NCBI GenBank assembly: GCA_022565015.1
Contig: JADFKI010000026.1
Coordinates: forward strand, 1-18,934
Direction of reading: 5' to 3'
Length of the DNA: 18,934 nucleotides
From: Chloroflexota bacterium
GTDB taxonomy: Bacteria > Chloroflexota > Dehalococcoidia > Lucifugimonadales > JADFKI01
Part shown: piece after piece, positions 13,973-18,934 of the stretch
Layout of the letters: every line of letters begins with the position of its first letter
Numbering within the stretch: position 1 is the stretch's first letter
The notes under the pieces: model-generated
Databases searched by the model: none
What the model was told of the DNA's origin: nothing
The model's input: only the letters and a program-made list of their open reading frames with translations
Position numbers and translations under genes: made by a program

Positions 13973-14692
13973 TTACGTCTCCAGGGACACCAACCCCTTC
14001 TTGAGGGCATAGCGCAGGAGCTCTGTGCCGCTGTGCAGGTCTAGCTTCCGCATGATGCGTTGGCGATAGGTCTGCACGGTATATGGGCTAACGTGGAGAA
14101 GTTCGGCGATGGTGTGGTGGGTATGTCCCTCCGCAAGCAAGGGCAGCACTTCGCGCTCACGCGAGCTAAGCTTCCTATAGGTGTCGGGATCATCCGGGTT
14201 CTTGCTTCTCTTGAGGTAGTCGCCGACGAGCTTCGTCGCCATTACCGGACTTATGCACACCTCTCCGGAATTTACCGTACGGACCGCGGCCAGAAGGTCT
14301 TCCGCGTTCGTCACCTTGAGCGCGTAACCCGCCGCTCCGGCCTGGAGGGCTTGAAACAGAAGGTCCTCGCGGTCATAGGCCGTGAGGATCAACACGGCGA
14401 CCTCCGGATTAGACTCGGATATCCTCTTCGTTGCCTCTATGCCTGATAGAATCGGCATGTCGATATCCATCAGCGCGACGTCGGGGCGAAGCCTTGCGAT
14501 GCACTCCACGGCCGCCATGCCGTCCTCAGCCTCACCGATCACCTCCATATCGTCTTGTTCGTCGATAACGAGGCTGAGACCCCTCCTGACGACGGGATGG
14601 TCGTCTGCAAGGAATACTCGGATGGCCCTGTCACTCGATCTCTTGCCGTTGCCGGAAATCTTATGGTCTCTCGCAGAAGTTATCTGCAGCAT
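13973..14692 (-). CDS. NarL/FixJ-family response regulator (REC + LuxR-type HTH)
   Basis: A 239-aa two-component transcription regulator. The receiver domain (about 24-140) is complete: acidic pair Asp30-Asp31 (LADDHPVVRRG), phospho-acceptor Asp76 (VALMDIDMP), Thr104 (LILTAYD) and Lys126 (GYALKV). The DNA-binding domain (about 172-237) has LSSREREVLPLLAEG and the recognition helix SPYTVQTYRQRIMRKLDLH. About 23 extra polar residues precede the receiver domain. The ATG is supported by GAGG 7 nt upstream. It lies 139 bp after a second, paralogous regulator on the same strand; their DNA-binding helices are almost identical, so they may bind the same sites. No histidine kinase is in the window, so the partner and signal are unknown. 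Confidence 0.95.
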   Translation of the reverse strand: MLQITSARDHKISGNGKRSSDRAIRVFLADDHPVVRRGLSLVIDEQDDMEVIGEAEDGMAAVECIARLRPDVALMDIDMPILSGIEATKRISESNPEVAVLILTAYDREDLLFQALQAGAAGYALKVTNAEDLLAAVRTVNSGEVCISPVMATKLVGDYLKRSKNPDDPDTYRKLSSREREVLPLLAEGHTHHTIAELLHVSPYTVQTYRQRIMRKLDLHSGTELLRYALKKGLVSLET

Positions 14693-14831
14693 TCGGTTAC
14701 CTCAACGCAACTACTTATTACTAATCATTAAACATCAAGCTCATGCATAGCAGTCCGTTAGGGTAATACAATTCTGTAAGGAAATTCGTACAAAACCTGT
14801 AGCTAATTACGGCGCGGAGGATAATCCCAGG

Positions 14832-15494
14832 TCATTTGAAAAGGTTTACGAGACCTTTGCGGACCGCATAACGAAGGAGGTCCGTCTTATTATGAAGGTC
14901 GAGCTTCCTCATGATGCGCTGGCGATATGTCTGTACGGTGTACGGGCTGATCTGAAGCTTGACTCCTATCTCATTATTAGACAGACTCTCCGACAATAGC
15001 GGCAAGATCTCTCGTTCTCGATTACTCAACTTATCGTAGGGGTCGCTCTCTGTGGACGCGCTACCCCGTTTGTTGAGATAGTGCCCCACGAGCTTTGTCG
15101 TGACTCGCGGGTGCATGAACACCTCCCCGGACCGCACCGTTCTGATGGCCGAGTACAGCTCCTCTACCGAGGCATCCTTCAGAAGGTATCCTGATGCTCC
15201 CGACTGCAATGCCCGGTGCACTACAACGTGATCGTCCTCTTCAGACAGGGCCAACACATAGGTTTTTTCGGAGGAGTCCGAAAGGACGTTGATCACGTCG
15301 AATATAGCGGGGTCTGATGGATCGACGTCTATCAGTATGACGTCCGGTCGCGCCTCGTCTACCTTTTCTCGAATGTCCGGGGTGCAATCGAACTCTCCGA
15401 CGACCTTCAAGTCTTCCTGCTGTTCGATAAGCAGGGATATGCCTCGCCTGGTCAGCGTTTTGTTGTCTACTATGAGGACTCGTGTGGTATCCAT
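14832..15494 (-). CDS. NarL-type response regulator with altered acidic pocket, paralogue of the adjacent gene
   Basis: A 220-aa receiver plus LuxR-type HTH protein. The receiver (about 3-120) keeps the phospho-acceptor Asp56 (VILIDVD), a Ser at the switch Thr site (ALSEED, Ser84) and Lys106 (GYLLKD). The metal-binding acidic pair, however, is Asp10-Asn11 (LIVDNKTLTRRG) instead of Asp-Asp. The stretch after Asp56 reads DPSDPAIFDV in place of the usual M-P-x-x-x-G. The HTH (about 155-220) has LSNREREILPLLSES and SPYTVQTYRQRIMRKLDLH, the latter identical to the neighbour. I favour the ATG at 15492-15494, where the receiver begins; an ATG at 15536 adds 14 residues without a ribosome site. It may be weakly phosphorylated or work independently of phosphorylation, but this is inferred. 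Confidence 0.9.
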   Translation of the reverse strand: MDTTRVLIVDNKTLTRRGISLLIEQQEDLKVVGEFDCTPDIREKVDEARPDVILIDVDPSDPAIFDVINVLSDSSEKTYVLALSEEDDHVVVHRALQSGASGYLLKDASVEELYSAIRTVRSGEVFMHPRVTTKLVGHYLNKRGSASTESDPYDKLSNREREILPLLSESLSNNEIGVKLQISPYTVQTYRQRIMRKLDLHNKTDLLRYAVRKGLVNLFK

Positions 15495-15718
15495 GACCTG
15501 GTTTCCGGTGTTCACTTCACCTGCAGATGCATGCACCGTCTGCAGAGAAGGGAACCCCGATTCGATTTACGTCTGTCAGTAGGTAAACCCTGTCAAAAAG
15601 CTGTTCTGTCGTACGGCAACATACCCTTTTAGCCTCAATTCAAATTAACAGACGTACTTTCCATGATAAATTGTCGCCGTAACGAGTATGTTTACTGGAC
15701 CCTTGCGTAGGCGGGCCC

Positions 15719-15748
15719 TTGACATTGGCACATCATCATCACTAGCAT
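15719..15748 (+). promoter_or_regulatory. Promoter for the 237-aa unknown protein
   Basis: A consensus TTGACA (15719-15724) and TAGCAT (15743-15748) are separated by 18 bp, predicting a start near 15755 and a leader of about 58 nt. It lies in the 318-bp divergent spacer 15495-15812. For the minus-strand regulator a TTGACA is seen near 15590-15595 (opposite strand), but no good -10 follows it. Confidence 0.55.
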
Positions 15749-15812
15749 CGTTAGTATCGCGACGGAATCGAGATGGCCGTCGGAATCATGTTGGAGATAG
15801 CTAGGCTGGCCC

Positions 15813-16526
15813 ATGGACTTGGAAAGAGACTGGATTAAGGCGCTGGAGCGGACATGGGTGGTGCGCTTTCCGAAGCAGCAGCTTGCCACTTTCGGCCCCA
15901 CAAACGTTTCTTACTACGTCGTAACGGACCCTATTTACCAGGAGCCCGACGCCTCGAAGCAGGAGGGTGTGGTCCGCACAGGAAAGGTGATCGCGGAGCG
16001 CCCCGCCGTTGTGACGCCCGAGTACGCCTTGCATCTCCAGGGCTTCAGCGACGAGGCTTACGAGTATCTGAATTTCCTTGCCCGGGAGTATGGAGCGAAG
16101 AGCCCGGGGGTGCTTTACCAGTACCGAAACGAAGCCGACAAGATGGAGATCGTCAGCGGCGTCCCGGCCGAGATCGCCAGGCGAATCGGGGCGGACCTGG
16201 AGCGGCGTGAAGAGGGCCTATCAGTGGTGATGGTGGGCGTGGACGAGTTCTGGGACATAGCTCTGCTGAAGTTCATCTACGAGTACACATCGTCGTCGAT
16301 AGGTCATAACGTGCAGGAGTTTCAGTCCAGGGGACTTCTAACGCCGCAGCCGGCCTATGGCGGCGTGCCCGCGGCCGCGACAAACCAGATCGAGAGGATG
16401 TTCAGGGAGGTCGAGCACGGCTCCGGCAACCCGGAAATCCTGAAGGGGGAGCTCGACCGCTGGGGACTCTTCGATCACTTCGAGGACAGGTTCTTGAGGT
16501 TATTCCGCCGGAAGCCCAGGCGCTAG
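15813..16526 (+). CDS. Hypothetical protein, soluble, 237 aa
   Basis: I do not recognise this protein. It has no signal peptide or membrane segment and is probably cytosolic. The N-terminal half mixes strands and helices (YYVVTDPIYQEPDASKQEG, then a run containing RTGKVIAERPAVVTPEYAL). The middle has FSDEAYEYLNFLAREYGAKS. The C-terminal half is helical and aromatic-rich: DEFWDIALLKFIYEYTSSSI, GHNVQEFQSRGLL and RWGLFDHFEDRFLRLF. It ends in a basic RRKPRR, which could contact nucleic acid or membrane. Base composition and codon use match its neighbours, and a good promoter precedes it, so it is a real gene. The nearest Shine-Dalgarno-like sequence, GGAG, lies about 17 nt from the ATG, so the start is not certain. 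It is a single gene between divergent and convergent neighbours, so context gives no function. Confidence 0.8.
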   Translation: MDLERDWIKALERTWVVRFPKQQLATFGPTNVSYYVVTDPIYQEPDASKQEGVVRTGKVIAERPAVVTPEYALHLQGFSDEAYEYLNFLAREYGAKSPGVLYQYRNEADKMEIVSGVPAEIARRIGADLERREEGLSVVMVGVDEFWDIALLKFIYEYTSSSIGHNVQEFQSRGLLTPQPAYGGVPAAATNQIERMFREVEHGSGNPEILKGELDRWGLFDHFEDRFLRLFRRKPRR

Positions 16527-16533
16527 GTTATTT

Positions 16534-16554
16534 CCCGCCGGCAACGGCGGCGGG
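16534..16554. terminator. GC-rich hairpin between convergent genes
   Basis: CCCGCCG (16534-16540) and CGGCGGG (16548-16554) pair perfectly around a 7-nt loop. They fill the 28-bp gap between the unknown protein's stop and the HAD gene's stop. No long U-tract follows on the plus strand; on the minus strand the hairpin is followed by AAATAA. It is probably a shared terminator. Confidence 0.5.
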
Positions 16555-17223
16555 TTACTGCTTCCCGTCGGCTGTGTCGCCCAACTGCTTTCGAATCTCC
16601 TCAAGGCACTTGCCGACGTCCTGAAAGGTGTCGAATTTGTCATATGGGCGGCCTTGTTCGGTGAGATGCTCCGCCAGGGAAGACCTTGCGATTACGAAGT
16701 CGGCGGCTTCCGCAGGCGCGACGTCCGACAGCCCCTGGCCGACGTAAACTACGGTATGCCCGGCCTCCTTGTAGTGTTTGACATACGCTTCCTTTAGCCC
16801 GCTCTCGATACGCTCTCCATCGGGGTCCGAATACACCACATCTATGCCGTTAGACCCAATAGTCGCTTTCCCCGAATGCACCTCAAGGTCTTCCAGTTCG
16901 AGGAGCCCCAGTATCAAGTTTATGTAGATGTCTAGCCCGCTGCTGACTATTACGAGCCTGAGCCCAACGCCCCGGCAGTAGTCGACGAACTCGCCAAATT
17001 CCGGCCTTAATACGACATTACCGAGGACGAAGTCTTCAATATCCTGCTTGGAGGCCTTGATCAGCTTAAACTGCCTTGCGATGTTTTCCTCAGGGCTGCA
17101 ACGACCAGCCAGGAAATCTTCTTCCATGGCGGTCCAGCCGTCGGGCGCAAAGGCCTCCCTCAACCCGTATCCGAGGTCTACCGCTGTCACCGTATCATCA
17201 AACTCACACTGGACGACGATCAA
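16555..17223 (-). CDS. HAD-superfamily (HAD-IB, MtnX/SerB-like) protein with degenerate catalytic motifs
   Basis: A 222-aa cytosolic protein with the layout of phosphoserine phosphatase/MtnX-like HAD enzymes. It has motif I at the N-terminus, a helical cap (about 15-75), motif II VIVSSG (91-96), a basic motif III (Lys144 or Lys149) and motif IV VGQGLSD (161-167). Two key positions are changed. Motif I reads CEFDDT, so the nucleophile Asp of DxDxT is Glu7 (codon GAG). In motif IV the first Asp of GDGxSD is Gln163 (codon CAG). Asp9, Thr11 and Asp167 remain. It may therefore be a poor or inactive phosphatase with a binding role. TTG start with GGGAG 6-7 nt upstream. It lies 77 bp downstream of a Gfo/Idh/MocA gene on the same strand and is probably co-transcribed with it. 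Confidence 0.87.
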   Translation of the reverse strand: MIVVQCEFDDTVTAVDLGYGLREAFAPDGWTAMEEDFLAGRCSPEENIARQFKLIKASKQDIEDFVLGNVVLRPEFGEFVDYCRGVGLRLVIVSSGLDIYINLILGLLELEDLEVHSGKATIGSNGIDVVYSDPDGERIESGLKEAYVKHYKEAGHTVVYVGQGLSDVAPAEAADFVIARSSLAEHLTEQGRPYDKFDTFQDVGKCLEEIRKQLGDTADGKQ

Positions 17224-17299
17224 TTCGCACTCCCATCGATTGCTTTATCCGCACAGGCTCCGTTCAGACGCCCGCCCAGTCATATTGCTCCAACCGGGC

Positions 17300-17316
17300 C
17301 TCAGACCGGGTCTGAG
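17300..17316 (-). other. Hairpin covering the stop codon of the oxidoreductase gene
   Basis: CTCAGAC-CGG-GTCTGAG is a perfect 7-bp stem with a 3-nt loop that includes the TGA of the Gfo/Idh/MocA gene (17301-17303). No U-tract follows. It could protect the upstream mRNA or dampen read-through into the HAD gene; function is inferred. Confidence 0.35.
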
Positions 17317-18290
17317 ATGGAGACCTGTTTTCCCCGTTCGGCGGACTCGTATGCGCCAAGGACGATTGCCAGGTCCCTCAGGCCCTCCTGACCGTTCATC
17401 ATAGGCTCGCGGTCTTCTAGGATGCTGTCGCGAAACTCCCTGACCATGCCGCGAACGCCCCTGCGAGCCTCCGGCAGGCGTATCGTACGCAGGACCTCGG
17501 TCGTTTCAAAAATAATCTCATTGGAGTAGGGGACGAAGCTCAGATATCCCTTGCTGCCGGTGACGTTGACCCACTGACGCTGTTTCTTAACGGCCGTCGC
17601 CCTAGAGAAGTTTAACAGTCCCAGGACTCCACCCGGAAGATGCGCGGTCACTACAATGCCGTCCTCCACATCTATTTTCCTGTGTATTTGGGGCGGCTTC
17701 GCGGCATAGAGACGCTCCGGGAATCCCCCCAGGTTCATCATCACGTCCACGAAGTGGATTCCTCCGTCGATGAAGACGCCACCTCCGCTGGCCTCCCGGC
17801 TGGTCCTCCAGGCGCTGGGTACGCTGTAGCCCTCGGCCTGGATCTGTATAAGGCGAACGTCTCCGATGTTGCCCGCCTCGATAATCTCCTTGCATCTTTG
17901 CACGGTGGGGAGAAACCGGTAGTTCTCCGCTACCATCAGTTTTACGCCGGCATCCTTAGCCGCGTCGATCATCCTGCGGGACTCGTCCAGGTCCCGGGCA
18001 ATGGGCTTTTCCACAAGGATATGCTTGGAGTTCTCGGCGGCGAGCAATGCGTTATCCAGATGCACGTTGTGCGGCGTGGAGATGTAAACTGCGTCAATCC
18101 TCGTGTCCCGTACCGCTTCCTCGTAGCTACCGAAGAAACCCGCTCCACCGTAGAGCTCGCTGTACTCCCTGGCCTTGTTGATATCCCGGCTCGCGAAATA
18201 GAGCTCGAACTCGTCCGTCATGTCGTATATGTCATTCAATACGGCCTTAGCATTCCCGCCGCATCCGATGACGCACATGGACAGTTTCAT
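17301..18290 (-). CDS. Gfo/Idh/MocA family NAD(P)-dependent oxidoreductase
   Basis: A 329-aa cytosolic dehydrogenase of the glucose-fructose oxidoreductase/inositol dehydrogenase/MocA family, which oxidises or reduces sugars, polyols and related compounds. The Rossmann domain (about 1-120) has VIGCGGNA (7-14) and the family signature EKPIA (94-98). The C-terminal alpha/beta domain has GGGVFIDGGIHFVD with Asp175 and His179 at the usual catalytic places. ATG at 18288-18290 is chosen: AGGGAG lies 3-4 nt upstream. A longer ATG at 18377 would add 29 residues unlike the family, and it lies upstream of the predicted transcription start. The substrate cannot be assigned. An inositol role is conceivable given the inositol genes 8 kb away, but they are not in the same operon. 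A HAD-like gene follows 77 bp downstream. Confidence 0.9.
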   Translation of the reverse strand: MKLSMCVIGCGGNAKAVLNDIYDMTDEFELYFASRDINKAREYSELYGGAGFFGSYEEAVRDTRIDAVYISTPHNVHLDNALLAAENSKHILVEKPIARDLDESRRMIDAAKDAGVKLMVAENYRFLPTVQRCKEIIEAGNIGDVRLIQIQAEGYSVPSAWRTSREASGGGVFIDGGIHFVDVMMNLGGFPERLYAAKPPQIHRKIDVEDGIVVTAHLPGGVLGLLNFSRATAVKKQRQWVNVTGSKGYLSFVPYSNEIIFETTEVLRTIRLPEARRGVRGMVREFRDSILEDREPMMNGQEGLRDLAIVLGAYESAERGKQVSISDPV

Positions 18291-18364
18291 GGACTCCCTG
18301 CTTTCCCGGGTGTCTTCCAGCGATTTCCCACACGCATCTGAATCGCGGTCGTACAGCGTTATAT

Positions 18365-18392
18365 TGAATATCTCCAATGAAAGTTGTCACAA
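18365..18392 (-). promoter_or_regulatory. Candidate promoter for the oxidoreductase-HAD operon
   Basis: On the minus strand TTGTGA (18392-18387) and TATTCA (18370-18365) are separated by 16 bp, predicting a start near 18358 and a leader of about 68 nt. It is AT-rich compared with its surroundings, but neither box is close to consensus. Confidence 0.35.
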
Positions 18393-18685
18393 ATGACCAA
18401 TGCATGTCAAATGGCGGGACATCGCGAAGCCCGACTACCGGTTGGATTATTCGCGATTGCAAACTCCGGTTCGGGTTAAGACCGAATTCTTTCCAAAGGT
18501 CATTTACTCCGATCTGGCGTTCGCCGTCGGAGTTGTCGTTTAAGCTCATCTAAAGGCCCGTCCGCATGAGTTGCATTGCTCGGTCTCGTATGTGCATATG
18601 GAGTTAATGTTAATTTGAGTGGCGGATGCGGGAGCCTTTCGAGAGATAGGGCAGAATACAGAGGGATGGGGTAGGCGTTTGGCTG
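18393..18685. other. Gene-free stretch with a compound hairpin before repeat copy 2
   Basis: I see no gene in this stretch. Its main feature is a strong nested hairpin at 18506-18533: outer stem ACTCCGA/TCGGAGT (7 bp, perfect), inner stem GGCG-TT-CGCC. TGTCGTTTAAG follows on the plus strand, so it could be a weak terminator or part of a structured RNA. The rest is unremarkable. Confidence 0.45.
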
Positions 18686-18908
18686 AACTTTGTACATTCC
18701 GATTGCGCCTCAACACGAAGGCGTATAGCTGATGGTCAGTAATCGGCAGACTTTTTACATGTCGAGTTTGCGGGGTGATGTGCAGAAAGTCCTTGAACGA
18801 TGAGATAGGTGTTTATGCGGCAGAGCGAAGGCACCATAATAAACCCGTTCGAATGCGCTCCTAAGCCCCCGTCATTCCGGCGAAAGCCGGAATCCAGAGT
18901 GCAAAGTC
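18686..18908. mobile_element. MITE-like dispersed repeat, copy 2
   Basis: Direct-orientation relative of the element at 231-434. Bases 18688-18853 match 233-398 without gaps, with 7 differences. The ends are AACTTTGTACA (18686-18696) and GTGCAAAGTC (18899-18908), a slightly decayed version of the same inverted repeat; outside the right end, CAGCTTAG continues the extended consensus better than copy 1 does. The right-hand 45-55 bp differ from copy 1, being replaced by a block with a GC-rich palindrome. The internal GACTTT...AAAGTC hairpin is kept, with one T-A pair changed to T-G and one pair lost. Confidence 0.72.
18870..18897. repeat. Short palindromic repeat nested in copy 2
   Basis: ATTCCGGC (18874-18881), loop GAAA, GCCGGAAT (18886-18893): a perfect 8-bp stem with a GNRA-type tetraloop, flanked by CGTC and CCAG. 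This is the widespread 'GTCATTCCGGCGAAAGC' type palindrome that I know from intergenic regions of many unrelated bacterial genomes. It is absent from copy 1 of the host element, so it was gained by copy 2 or lost from copy 1. Confidence 0.75.
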
Positions 18909-18934
18909 CAGCTTAGGACGTGCACGCCTTATCC

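Noticed and set aside
17640..18341. 233-codon plus-strand frame antisense to the Gfo/Idh/MocA gene
   Set aside because: The minus strand carries the family motifs (GCGGNA, EKP, Asp175/His179); the plus product has none.
1..18934. CRISPR array, tRNA/rRNA genes, integrase or toxin-antitoxin pair
   Set aside because: I looked on both strands and found no regularly spaced repeats, cloverleaf elements, rRNA core sequence or recognisable mobility/defence protein.

Overview
The window looks like chromosomal DNA of a high-GC, uncultivated bacterium. The gene set (a luciferase-like flavin monooxygenase, a type III CoA-transferase, a D-2-hydroxyacid dehydrogenase, an OFA-like MFS carrier, and an inositol-lipid cluster of the kind best known in Actinobacteria) together with frequent TTG starts fits a Chloroflexota lineage such as SAR202/Dehalococcoidia. 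This is an inference from gene content; there is no rRNA or other marker to fix taxonomy. No tRNA, rRNA, CRISPR array, transposase or phage gene was seen.

Layout, left to right. (1) 1-227: the 3' end of a luciferase-like monooxygenase gene, whose stop codon abuts a ~204-bp MITE-like repeat (231-434). A second, direct copy closes the window at 18686-18908. (2) Minus strand: glmU (UDP-GlcNAc synthesis) followed by a CorC/HlyC-type CBS-domain membrane protein. (3) Plus: a D-2-hydroxyacid dehydrogenase, convergent with a minus-strand MFS carrier. The carrier diverges from a plus-strand pair: a small unknown protein and a formyl-CoA transferase-like CoA-transferase. The MFS and pair promoters appear to overlap back to back at 6086-6135. 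(4) Plus: a three-gene inositol phospholipid cluster, namely inositol-3-phosphate synthase, a PimA-like GT4 glycosyltransferase and a CDP-alcohol phosphatidyltransferase with a complete signature. Together these could carry glucose-6-phosphate to a glycosylated phosphatidylinositol lipid. (5) 11153-11747: no intact gene, but a probable frameshifted coding remnant that ends just before the next gene. That next gene encodes a secreted or anchored HExxH metallopeptidase with a Pro/Thr/Glu linker and a Cys/hydrophobic/Arg-rich C-terminal tail.

(6) Minus: a signalling block of cheW and two paralogous NarL-type response regulators, one with an altered acidic pocket. No histidine kinase is present in the window. 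Terminator hairpins separate cheW from both neighbours. (7) Plus: an unrecognised 237-aa soluble protein. (8) Minus: a Gfo/Idh/MocA oxidoreductase followed by a HAD-family protein whose nucleophile Asp and one motif IV Asp are both replaced, so it may be a pseudo-phosphatase. (9) 18378-18685: a non-coding stretch with a strong compound hairpin, then repeat copy 2, which carries a nested ATTCCGGC/GCCGGAAT palindrome missing from copy 1.

Most of the window is ordinary metabolism. The points most worth a second look are the mobile repeat pair, the inositol-lipid cluster, the degenerate HAD and response-regulator active sites, the frameshifted remnant, and the C-terminal tail of the peptidase.
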